From an uncultured Clostridia bacterium (GTDB lineage Bacteria > Bacillota > Clostridia > Oscillospirales > Acutalibacteraceae), in assembly GCA_946415335.1 (NCBI GenBank), contig CAMKSB010000005.1, positions 1 through 32,916 on the forward strand: DNA of 32,916 nucleotides. Reading direction: 5' to 3'. Each line of letters starts with the position of its first letter. Within the stretch, counting starts at the first letter, position 1. Shown here piece by piece: positions 7,756 through 15,746 of this stretch. A model generated the notes under the pieces. That model saw only the letters and a program-made list of their open reading frames with translations. It was not told where the DNA came from and did not search any database. Both the position numbers and the translations under genes were made by a program.

Positions 7756-10700
7756 ATGAAAAAACGAATAAGATGCATGTCCAAAAGAACTATTTCTGTA
7801 GTCCTGACGTTGCTGATGCTAGTTTCGTGTATAACTGTTGGTGTTGTACAGGTCAATGCTTACAGTTATAAAAGCGGACGTATTTATTTTGATGATACGA
7901 ATACCGGTTGGGGTTCAGCGTATCTTGTAATTAACTATGATAACGATAGCGCTTGGTACGAATGGAAGGCAATGCAAAATATTTCAGGCACACATTTATA
8001 TTATTTAGATGTATCTGGAACTTCAACGAATGTGCACCGATACTTTTTTACAAAGTCTTCCGGAACCAATGGCAATAATTGCGCGCCAAATTCGAATTAT
8101 GCCGGTTCATTTGGTTGGGATTTCACTGGCGGAAACGCTTATTTCACGCCATCGGGCAATAACGGTTCTGTTAGCGGAGAGTATAGCAGTAACGCCATAA
8201 ATAATATTAGTAATTATAAGGTAGATTTGTATGCAAAGGTAGCGTTATCCGATGATGGAAGTAGTTATACGCAGCAGACTTCTGGTACTAATGGTGGTAA
8301 GGTAACTGTTAAGTCAAAATACTGGACTGGAGAAACTTCAATCAGCAGCTCCGAGTCTAACAGTAATACGAGTTACACAGAAATTAAATATGAAAATGCG
8401 GTTAAAACGGGTACCGCCACATGGGAGTATTCGTCTGAAGCAGCAAATTATGAATTTGTCAAATGGGCAGAGTCTGTAGGAGGAAATGCTGTATCAAATA
8501 CTGGTTCATGGAGAGTAACTGGAACGCGTACTCTGTTTGCGCATTTTCGAAAGCTATATAAAGCTTCAACCGCTGTAAATGGTAACATAGGTGGAACGGT
8601 AACGACAAGCGGAACTTATATTAAAGGAACCTATATGCGTAATAATTCTGCGCTGACTATAAATGTTTTGCCTGATACCGGTTATGAATTAGAAACGGTA
8701 AAAATAAAAAATGATTCAACAAATGTAGAGACGACTGTTAATGCATCGAGTTTTTCCAATAATTCTTACAGCGGTTACTCAATGCCAACTTCGAATGTAA
8801 CAGTTACCGCTTATTTTAAGAAAAAAAACTATAATCTAACCTTTGCTCAGCCGGAACACGGTTCAATAAAATATAATAATTCAACCACTTCGCCGGTGTT
8901 GATCGAACACGGCACCAGTAATGTGGATGTGGTTATCACGCCGGATAACGGCTATAAGATCGCATCGCTGGAGGATAATAATAACACGATTACAGCTGCC
9001 GAAGGAGCGAATTCAAGCTATACCTACACCATCGACAGCTTTACAGCGGCGCATACGATTACCGCGACCATGGAGCCGGATCTAATAGTGCTGACAAAGC
9101 CGGAGATTTCCATTGCGCCTGCTGCGCTTACAACCGGCTTATCCAATTCAGCTACTTTGACGGTATCGAACCACAACACGGTCAGTGCGTCTGCCGGATT
9201 TCACCATTACGCCTTATATCGCGGAGACAGCGAAACGCCCTTTAAAACATTCACCGGCAGCTCCTATACGCTGACGTCCGATGCGGAAAACAACACCACG
9301 TTTTATGTGAGGGCTGTAACAAACAATACAACCAGCTATCAGGATTCGGAAAAATCTGACGGCGCATCGCTGAGTGTCACAAAGGAAACGCTCGTCAAGC
9401 CGTCCGTTTCGATCGAGCCAAGCTCACTGATCGTTGGGCTTGCAAACACTGCGACCCTGACGGTATCGAACCACAACACGGTCAGTGCATCTGCCGGATT
9501 TGACCATTACGCCTTATATCGCGGAGACAGCGAAACGCCCTTTAAAACATTCACCGGCAGCTCCTATACGCTGACGTCCGATGCGGAAAACAACACCACG
9601 TTTTATGTGAGGGCTGTAACAGATAATACGGTCTCCTATAATGACTCCGCAAAGTCTGACGGAGCTTCATTAAGCGTAGCCAAGGCAACCCTGTCCGCTC
9701 CGACGAACGTTCGCTTTGCTTCTGCTACGGTTACAGCTTCGCCAACCGGTACGGCTACCTTGCAATGGAACACGGTTGAAAACGCCGGATCCTACGAAGT
9801 ATACAAGGGCTCATCAAAAATTGCTACGGTGACAACAAACTCCTGTTCGATTGACGCCAAATACAGCAACACGGCAAATTATACTGTCAAGGCAGTTCCG
9901 AGCAATACGATCTCCTATAATACTTCTCCGTCCTCTTCGGCGGCTTCTTTGACAGTCAATCGCACCAATCTTCTTGCTCCGGATATTTCACTAAATAAAA
10001 GCACAGCGAACGATACGGATACAGACGTCACGGTCACCGTAGATAATTATGATAATTTAAAAAACGCCTGCGATTTCACGCTGAACGGCGCTACAGCTTC
10101 TGCGGGGATTGACAACGAAGGAACGTTTACGCTGACCGCGTATACAACGGTTAAGTACAGCGGCGGTTCCAACAGTCTCTCTGTGACTGCGGAGCTTAAG
10201 CAGGGCATGGACGAGTATTATACCGTCGACGGTGATGAATTGAGCGCGGACAGTTCTGCGGTGACGCTGACAGTCTATAAACCGATTTATAGCCTGTGCG
10301 GTAAGGTCAACCGTCTGGTAGGCGGTCCTAGCAGTGAAAATTGGACAGCGTATAACGCTACGTTCGCGATCAATACGCCTACAGATACTCCCGGCGTTTA
10401 CCGGCTAACTTTCACTACAAAATCAGATTCCGGAGACAGTCCGTATCTTGGCGTGTATAAAAATGACGCGGAGGGTTATGCCCAAGGTCGCTACGCGTTT
10501 AGAATAGGAAATACCTATTACAATAAAAGCGGCAACGACTATTCGATCACGGACGATGGCATCGCAGACGAAGATAATTGCTATGTTCAGGTTTTGGATT
10601 CCGGAAATCCCGGCGGTTCTATTAAGTTTGCAAAAGGTAAAACCTATACCATCACAATCGACCAGACGAAGGGAAATACCGGAAACCCTAAAGGTAAGAT

Positions 10701-13700
10701 TACGATTACTGACAGCCAGTGGGCAATTGAGACGACCGCTTACTTTAGAACCTTTAACTTACAGAGCAATACGTACAGTGCAGCGCAGGAGGGCTCTACC
10801 GGCGGTACGGTGCCGGGCAGTGTTCTGGTAACCAAAGGAGATTCGACCACGCTGACGGCGACGCCTGCTTCGGATTATGATTTTGTCGGCTGGTACAGCA
10901 GCACGACCTTTACGGACGCAAATCGCGTCTCTACAACCACAGACTATACGTTTACACCCGGCGCAAGCGGCGCCTATTATGCGCTGTTTAAGAAGCATGT
11001 CGATTACCGCACGGTTACGCTCTCCGCAGACACCGATCTGGTTACCGCGTCGGCTTCCTACAATAACAGCACGATTACGCCGGGTTCCGGTACACTGACG
11101 GTTCCTGTCGGCGCAACCGTGACCTATAGCGTGAATCATAAAACCGGCTGCGCGGTGGATTCGATTGCTCCGTCTGAGTTGAGCTTAACAGAGGGTACCG
11201 ACAAAACCTTTGTGATGCCCTCTACCAATACGACGATCGAGGTAACTGCCCATAAGATCCTATACAATCTAACAGGACTGGTATCACCCAACCACGGTTC
11301 CGTAACGTTTTATGACAGAAACGATAATCAAAGAACCGAAATACAAAAAGCGACCTATCAGCAGACGGTCTATGTGGAATATATTCCCGCAGACGGCTAT
11401 GTGCTCCAGAGCTTTTCCATCAGCGGCAGCGACGCACCCAATGTCACGCGTATCGGTGAAACGAATGTCGGCTATTTTACCATGTGGGCAGAAGCAGCGA
11501 CTGTTACCGCTAACGTCATTCTGCAATACGACGTTACTTACTATGTGGACATGCATGACAATGCCATGAACAACGATGTAACAGTGACCTTGTTGAGCAA
11601 CGACGGAATTGTTCTAAAGGATAAAAACAATCAGAATTGCAGCAAAACACTGACAATCAGCGATCAGCAACAGGGCACCACGGTATATGCTGCGACGATC
11701 CACACGCCGTTGACCAAATCAGGCAACAATTATGATCCCATCAAGATTCAGGTAACCCATAACGGTAAAACAAAACCGGTGCAGCAGTTGGGAACTACAC
11801 AGCTGGGAGAACTCATTAGTCATGCAACGAAGGAGGTGTGGCTGGAGGCGGTAAACGAACCTGCGCTCACACAGGTCGTCAAGACTTCGACCCACACGGC
11901 GACCGGCGGCAATACGCGAAGGATTTATCTTGCCAAGCCAAAGTCTTGGGGCACTAACGCTAATCACAGCGGCTGGACAACCATCGGTATTTACACATGG
12001 GGAACCGTTACCAGCGGCAGCTTCACCTATGGCGGCACGACCCACATGACCTACCTCGGCTGTAATGATGATTATTTCTATTATTATGCCGACGTTGACA
12101 AGACGGTCGATAACTTCCTGTTCTGCGGCTGGAGCAAAAGCGATAATTTTTCTAATAATGATACACCAAACGCGCAAACAACCAACATTACAGGTTCTGG
12201 CGCCAAAGGTAACTTTTACACACTGGGAAAATCCGGCAATGATTATGAAGCTGCCAAGGGAGAAGACGCGGTGATTCCGGGGTATACCAGATACGTCGAA
12301 CGGGTCTCCACCAATGTTTTGCCCAGCGGTGCAACCCCGACCATCAGCGTTGCGCCGACCGCATTTACGGGTGCGAAACTAGCGTATGAGACTTCTGATA
12401 GCTCGACGGTCAGCGTTAATACAACCACCGGTATCATCACGCCATCGAAGTCCACGTATAATGCGGCAACCGGAGAGGATACCCCGGTGAATATCACAGT
12501 CACCATTTATAGTTCGATTGGCGCATTGATTACAGAAGCAGTCAGCGGAGTGACTGACTCTGTGACCTATACCATTCCGATAACGGTGCATGATCCAAGC
12601 ACACTTTCCGCTTTTTACATTATGTCTGTCGAGAGTGCGGTTTACACCGTAAATATCCCCACGGTCGAAGTAGACGGAACCTCCTATCAGCCGGGTTATT
12701 TTGACATGGAGAACGGCAGGATCAATGCTTCTGTGGTGGTTACCGGTATCCAGGGAGTTGCCTCTGCCGCAAACTCTGCCATAATTACACCCGACAGCAG
12801 CGTGAATGTGACTGGCGTAGGGGACAGATATATTTCCTATACCGTTAAATACGCGAAGCCGAATAGTCTCTTTAATAATTATGACGGCATTACGCTGACG
12901 GGCGCGGCAACGACCAAATCTATCCACAGAGATAACGGCGAACGTTTCGGTTTTGATCATTGGGAACGCAGAAATCAACCAAATTCTGCCCCTGAATCGG
13001 TCACCTATTCCACAAGCAAGAAAATTGAAAACGCCGTAGAAACGCTGGAAACTACTCAGATGGTGTTTGACCCTGCATATACGGTTTATTCCGCGATATT
13101 TACCAACTACCTGTATGTAGACGTGAACTTTATCTTCGACTATTTTGAGTATGATCCTCAGGTAGTTGAGATAAATGAAGAAACACACGAAACTCGAATC
13201 AATTATCCCTATGACGCAGGATACGCCGGTCATGAGGATCCTGCAAACGAAAACTTCGCGGCGAGCCATAAACAAAAATCCTTTACTGTTGACGGCTATG
13301 AAGTGAGAGGTCTTGTTTCTACTAAGAATACAACGCAGGGTGCCACGAAAATCAACGCAAACAACCTGATGGCTGAAGCAGTCAAGGCGCTGGGCGCGCG
13401 TTCAGACCATAACAGCGAGCTTCGCCTGAATAACAATTATTACAATTATGAGGTTGATGTCAACGGAATTTCCATCAGCAACGGCGATGATACAACGATC
13501 TATAAAGCCACTGTTACGGTAGCGCTGAAGCAGACACCAAAGTATTACCATGTTTATGTATGGCAGAATAATAACTGGGTCGAAAAGACAAACAGTGCGA
13601 CTGCCGGATTGACCGGGCAGGATCAATACGGCTACACCTATCAGGATTATGCCGACCTGACGGTGAGCAATGCGGCAAAATGGTATGCGGTTTCTGAAAA

Positions 13701-14571
13701 TGACCGTTCAACCGCCAATGCGCCGTTGCTTGCAACCGGAAGCAACTACAAGTTCCGTGTCAAGGGCGATACCTATCTTGTAATCGAAACGGAAGCGTAT
13801 GAAGGAAACTTTAACCGTTCCGAGGTAGCCTTCTCGCACTATGAGGTCACGCACAGGGACAAGACGGTGATCGTGGACGGAGATCCCCAGACCCTGTCGC
13901 TGGAATATCTGCTCCAAAACTTCTATATTGCGGACTTCTTTGACCCAACAAAGGTGCTTAACGATCGCAACGTTCCCTATGATGAGGTTACCTTTGTCGG
14001 TGGTGGCGTGGTCTACTACTCTGTGACGGATGGCGTTCCGTTCCAGAACGCGGTTGATACCGGCTATGTCGATAGTAACGGCACCGCACACGAGGGCGCT
14101 ATTCAGGAACTGCTGAAATCCAAGATCAAAGAGCAGTACGACGCTGACAATCTTGCCGGCTTGCTTGGCGAAGAGGATGCTATGAAGGTTGCCTATGGCA
14201 CTGAAATTCCGGTGACGAAGAACGTTGAGAACGGAACGAATACCGGTATCTTCTACCGTTATCTGCCTTTGGAAAAGTACACCAGAGAGAATGGACAGCT
14301 TGTTCAGGACGAAAACAACAAATACACGTTAGAGAAAACCCTGAACGCCGATACCTTCCGCTATTCCAACACATTGCAGTCCTATCAGTATGTATACGCC
14401 AGCGGAAATGAGAACAAGGCGACCAACGACGGTAAGAATATGCGTTTGTATTCCTATTACGTCTATTCCTACCTGACTTATAATCAGGACACCAACTTAC
14501 CTGAAACCAAATACGAGGTTGTTCTTTCTGATAATTATGCCGACGCTTCCACCTACTGGGCAGGCAACTAA
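7756..14571 (+). CDS. Giant secreted multi-repeat surface protein (2271 aa)
   Basis: GGAGGT (7744-7749) precedes the ATG. Residues 1-35 form a standard signal peptide with likely cleavage after VNA, unlike the [FY]xW type of the upstream operon. Visible layout: ~36-150, an Asn/Gly/aromatic-rich beta module opening with SGRIYFDDTNTGW, possibly carbohydrate-binding-like; ~155-440, InlB-B/Flg_new-like 'bacterial repeat' units (LFAHFRK, TGYELETVKI, VTAYFKKK); ~447-735, three Fn3/Ig-like repeats, two nearly identical; ~845-1000, another beta module; ~1005-1240, more InlB-like repeats (FVGWYSS, YYALFKK); ~1240-2271, further beta-rich modules with SWGTNANHSGWTTIG (~1395). The C-terminus (TYWAGN) has no LPXTG, no dockerin, no SLH domain and no membrane helix, so attachment to the cell is unexplained. 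It is a single-gene unit with its own promoter and terminator. Likely an adhesin or matrix protein; ligand unknown. Confidence 0.85.
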   Translation: MKKRIRCMSKRTISVVLTLLMLVSCITVGVVQVNAYSYKSGRIYFDDTNTGWGSAYLVINYDNDSAWYEWKAMQNISGTHLYYLDVSGTSTNVHRYFFTKSSGTNGNNCAPNSNYAGSFGWDFTGGNAYFTPSGNNGSVSGEYSSNAINNISNYKVDLYAKVALSDDGSSYTQQTSGTNGGKVTVKSKYWTGETSISSSESNSNTSYTEIKYENAVKTGTATWEYSSEAANYEFVKWAESVGGNAVSNTGSWRVTGTRTLFAHFRKLYKASTAVNGNIGGTVTTSGTYIKGTYMRNNSALTINVLPDTGYELETVKIKNDSTNVETTVNASSFSNNSYSGYSMPTSNVTVTAYFKKKNYNLTFAQPEHGSIKYNNSTTSPVLIEHGTSNVDVVITPDNGYKIASLEDNNNTITAAEGANSSYTYTIDSFTAAHTITATMEPDLIVLTKPEISIAPAALTTGLSNSATLTVSNHNTVSASAGFHHYALYRGDSETPFKTFTGSSYTLTSDAENNTTFYVRAVTNNTTSYQDSEKSDGASLSVTKETLVKPSVSIEPSSLIVGLANTATLTVSNHNTVSASAGFDHYALYRGDSETPFKTFTGSSYTLTSDAENNTTFYVRAVTDNTVSYNDSAKSDGASLSVAKATLSAPTNVRFASATVTASPTGTATLQWNTVENAGSYEVYKGSSKIATVTTNSCSIDAKYSNTANYTVKAVPSNTISYNTSPSSSAASLTVNRTNLLAPDISLNKSTANDTDTDVTVTVDNYDNLKNACDFTLNGATASAGIDNEGTFTLTAYTTVKYSGGSNSLSVTAELKQGMDEYYTVDGDELSADSSAVTLTVYKPIYSLCGKVNRLVGGPSSENWTAYNATFAINTPTDTPGVYRLTFTTKSDSGDSPYLGVYKNDAEGYAQGRYAFRIGNTYYNKSGNDYSITDDGIADEDNCYVQVLDSGNPGGSIKFAKGKTYTITIDQTKGNTGNPKGKITITDSQWAIETTAYFRTFNLQSNTYSAAQEGSTGGTVPGSVLVTKGDSTTLTATPASDYDFVGWYSSTTFTDANRVSTTTDYTFTPGASGAYYALFKKHVDYRTVTLSADTDLVTASASYNNSTITPGSGTLTVPVGATVTYSVNHKTGCAVDSIAPSELSLTEGTDKTFVMPSTNTTIEVTAHKILYNLTGLVSPNHGSVTFYDRNDNQRTEIQKATYQQTVYVEYIPADGYVLQSFSISGSDAPNVTRIGETNVGYFTMWAEAATVTANVILQYDVTYYVDMHDNAMNNDVTVTLLSNDGIVLKDKNNQNCSKTLTISDQQQGTTVYAATIHTPLTKSGNNYDPIKIQVTHNGKTKPVQQLGTTQLGELISHATKEVWLEAVNEPALTQVVKTSTHTATGGNTRRIYLAKPKSWGTNANHSGWTTIGIYTWGTVTSGSFTYGGTTHMTYLGCNDDYFYYYADVDKTVDNFLFCGWSKSDNFSNNDTPNAQTTNITGSGAKGNFYTLGKSGNDYEAAKGEDAVIPGYTRYVERVSTNVLPSGATPTISVAPTAFTGAKLAYETSDSSTVSVNTTTGIITPSKSTYNAATGEDTPVNITVTIYSSIGALITEAVSGVTDSVTYTIPITVHDPSTLSAFYIMSVESAVYTVNIPTVEVDGTSYQPGYFDMENGRINASVVVTGIQGVASAANSAIITPDSSVNVTGVGDRYISYTVKYAKPNSLFNNYDGITLTGAATTKSIHRDNGERFGFDHWERRNQPNSAPESVTYSTSKKIENAVETLETTQMVFDPAYTVYSAIFTNYLYVDVNFIFDYFEYDPQVVEINEETHETRINYPYDAGYAGHEDPANENFAASHKQKSFTVDGYEVRGLVSTKNTTQGATKINANNLMAEAVKALGARSDHNSELRLNNNYYNYEVDVNGISISNGDDTTIYKATVTVALKQTPKYYHVYVWQNNNWVEKTNSATAGLTGQDQYGYTYQDYADLTVSNAAKWYAVSENDRSTANAPLLATGSNYKFRVKGDTYLVIETEAYEGNFNRSEVAFSHYEVTHRDKTVIVDGDPQTLSLEYLLQNFYIADFFDPTKVLNDRNVPYDEVTFVGGGVVYYSVTDGVPFQNAVDTGYVDSNGTAHEGAIQELLKSKIKEQYDADNLAGLLGEEDAMKVAYGTEIPVTKNVENGTNTGIFYRYLPLEKYTRENGQLVQDENNKYTLEKTLNADTFRYSNTLQSYQYVYASGNENKATNDGKNMRLYSYYVYSYLTYNQDTNLPETKYEVVLSDNYADASTYWAGN
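9158..9621 (+). repeat. Near-identical 164-bp direct repeats, 300-bp period, in the giant gene
   Basis: Bases 9158-9321 recur at 9458-9621 with only two differences (9189 G/A and 9202 C/G). The period is exactly 300 bp, that is 100 codons, so one complete Fn3/Ig-like domain has been duplicated in frame. The flanking parts of the two units are clearly diverged. Confidence 0.95.
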
Positions 14572-14582
14572 CTGAATTTCTT

Positions 14583-14612
14583 AAAAAAGGGTTGTTTTTA
14601 CAACCCTTTTTT
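14583..14612 (+). terminator. Rho-independent terminator of the giant secreted protein gene
   Basis: A perfect 13-pair stem (AAAAAAGGGTTGT, 14583-14595, with its complement at 14600-14612) around a TTTT loop; the 3' arm supplies the T run. It starts 11 nt after the stop codon. Confidence 0.88.
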
Positions 14613-14620
14613 ATTATAAT
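14592..14620 (+). promoter_or_regulatory. Possible promoter of the signal peptidase gene, overlapping the terminator
   Basis: TATAAT (14615-14620) lies 17 bases after TTGTTT (14592-14597), which is inside the terminator stem and loop. The -10 is perfect and the -35 is weak. If used, it would start sipW transcription about 25 nt before the ATG. Some readthrough from upstream is the alternative. Confidence 0.35.
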
Positions 14621-14649
14621 AAAATCATCACAACGTAAGGAACACCGCC

Positions 14650-15363
14650 ATGAAAATGAGTCTGAAAGAAAGAATTTACCATAAAATCCCCGAAAGCAAG
14701 CGCCCGGGAGCCGTCAAGGCAGTCCATGCGCTGCGGATCGCCAAGAATATCATCTGCTGGGGCTTGATCATCATATTGGTCATCGTCGTGGTCGTCTCGC
14801 TGATGATGCGTATGCGCGGTGAAACGCCGTCCATTTTCGGCTATACCCTGCAGCGCGTTACGACCGGAAGCATGGTTCCGGCGCTGGAGGTCGGCGATGT
14901 TTTCCTGAGCAAGAACGTGGAGGATGTGAATACGCTCGCCGTCGGCGATATCATCACCTACGAGGGCGGTTCCGATTTTGACTACGAGCACGTCACCCAC
15001 CGCGTGGTGGCAGCGCCTTATAAAGACGACGCCGGCGCGCTGGTGCTCCGGACAAAGGGAGACGCGAATAACGCAGAAGACCCGGTGCTCTCCGCGGAAC
15101 GCGTGGAATCGAAATACATTGCCAAAATCACGTTTCTGACGAAGCTGTACGAGATTTTCCTCTCGCCATGGGGGCTGATTATTTTCATCGGGTTGCTGTT
15201 GCTGGTGTTCTTTGACGAGCTCTTAAATGTCATTCGAATCCTCAGCGGCAATTTCCCCGACGAGGACGAGGAGGATATCAACGACATCATCGCGCGTATC
15301 CAGCGCGAGGACAGGGAGAAGGCGCTTTCCGCGAAAAAATCGGAGGACGGCGATGGAGAATAA
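14650..15363 (+). CDS. sipW: SipW-like (ER/archaeal-type) signal peptidase I (237 aa)
   Basis: Signal peptidase that cuts exported preproteins on the outer face of the membrane. An N-terminal membrane helix (~32-55) is followed by the catalytic 'TTGSMVPAL' box with Ser74. A 'GDIITYEGG' strand leads to 'HVTHRVVA' with His117, and 'RTKGDANN' carries Asp138. This Ser-His-Asp set, in place of the bacterial Ser-Lys dyad, defines the SipW/ER-type group. A second helix (~172-190) and a charged cytoplasmic tail (~200-237, Asp/Glu then Lys/Arg) complete it. In Bacillus, SipW processes TasA and TapA from the same locus. Here four proteins with matching signal endings lie just upstream (719-7458), which supports a dedicated peptidase-substrate pairing. 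The stop overlaps the next gene by 11 nt. The family call is firm; the symbol is by similarity of type, not orthology. Confidence 0.9.
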   Translation: MKMSLKERIYHKIPESKRPGAVKAVHALRIAKNIICWGLIIILVIVVVVSLMMRMRGETPSIFGYTLQRVTTGSMVPALEVGDVFLSKNVEDVNTLAVGDIITYEGGSDFDYEHVTHRVVAAPYKDDAGALVLRTKGDANNAEDPVLSAERVESKYIAKITFLTKLYEIFLSPWGLIIFIGLLLLVFFDELLNVIRILSGNFPDEDEEDINDIIARIQREDREKALSAKKSEDGDGE

Positions 15364-15661
15364 GTCCTTCTACGAGCGGATCTATGACGCGGTGTGTACG
15401 ATACCGCCGGGGAAGGTGGCGACCTACGGGCAGATCGCGGCGCTTGCCGGGAACGGCGGCGCGGCGAGGGCTGTCGGCAACGCGCTGCACATCAATCCGT
15501 CGCCCGGCGTGATACCCTGTCACCGCGTCGTCAACGCCAAGGGAAGGCTTGCGCCGCATTTTGCCTTTGGCGGCGACGAGGAACAGCAGCGCCTGCTCGA
15601 GGCTGAGGGCGTGGAAGTCGTCGACCACCACGTCGATTTGAAAACCTATCAGATGAGATGA
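15353..15661 (+). CDS. MGMT-family DNA-binding/alkyltransferase-like protein (102 aa)
   Basis: Corresponds to the C-terminal DNA-binding and active-site domain of O6-alkylguanine-DNA alkyltransferases, without the N-terminal domain. IPPGKVATYGQIA forms the wing/helix-turn-helix start, 'RAVGNALH' includes the Arg finger region, and 'IPCHRVV' holds Cys56, the alkyl-accepting residue. Alkyltransferase-like (ATL) proteins of this size usually have Trp at that place; here the Cys is kept, so transfer activity remains possible. The ATG at 15353 overlaps the signal peptidase stop by 11 nt, which suggests coupled translation. A longer frame from 15227 exists, but it would lie fully inside the signal peptidase gene and adds a low-complexity tail, so I reject it. 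A hairpin follows directly. Probable role: detection or repair of O6-alkylguanine lesions. The tie to the secretion gene may be incidental. Confidence 0.88.
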   Translation: MENKSFYERIYDAVCTIPPGKVATYGQIAALAGNGGAARAVGNALHINPSPGVIPCHRVVNAKGRLAPHFAFGGDEEQQRLLEAEGVEVVDHHVDLKTYQMR

Positions 15662-15665
15662 CCTG

Positions 15666-15690
15666 CCGCCCGAATTTCCCGGGCGGTTTC
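15666..15690 (+). terminator. Probable terminator after the MGMT-family gene
   Basis: Seven-pair GC stem CCGCCCG (15666-15672) with CGGGCGG (15680-15686), then TTTCTCT. The stem is strong but the T run is short, so termination may be partial. Confidence 0.6.
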
Positions 15691-15693
15691 TCT

Positions 15694-15719
15694 GAACCAA
15701 AACACATCTTCCTGTGTCT
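15694..15719 (+). promoter_or_regulatory. Possible ECF-type autoregulatory promoter of the sigma-fusion gene
   Basis: GAACC (15694-15698) and GTCT (15716-15719) show the AAC ... GTC arrangement often seen at ECF promoters, about 17 bases apart. No SigA-like promoter is evident between the terminator and the gene. Both motifs are short, so this is a weak call. Confidence 0.25.
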
Positions 15720-15746
15720 GTATTAAGAGAAAGGCACGGTGACAGC

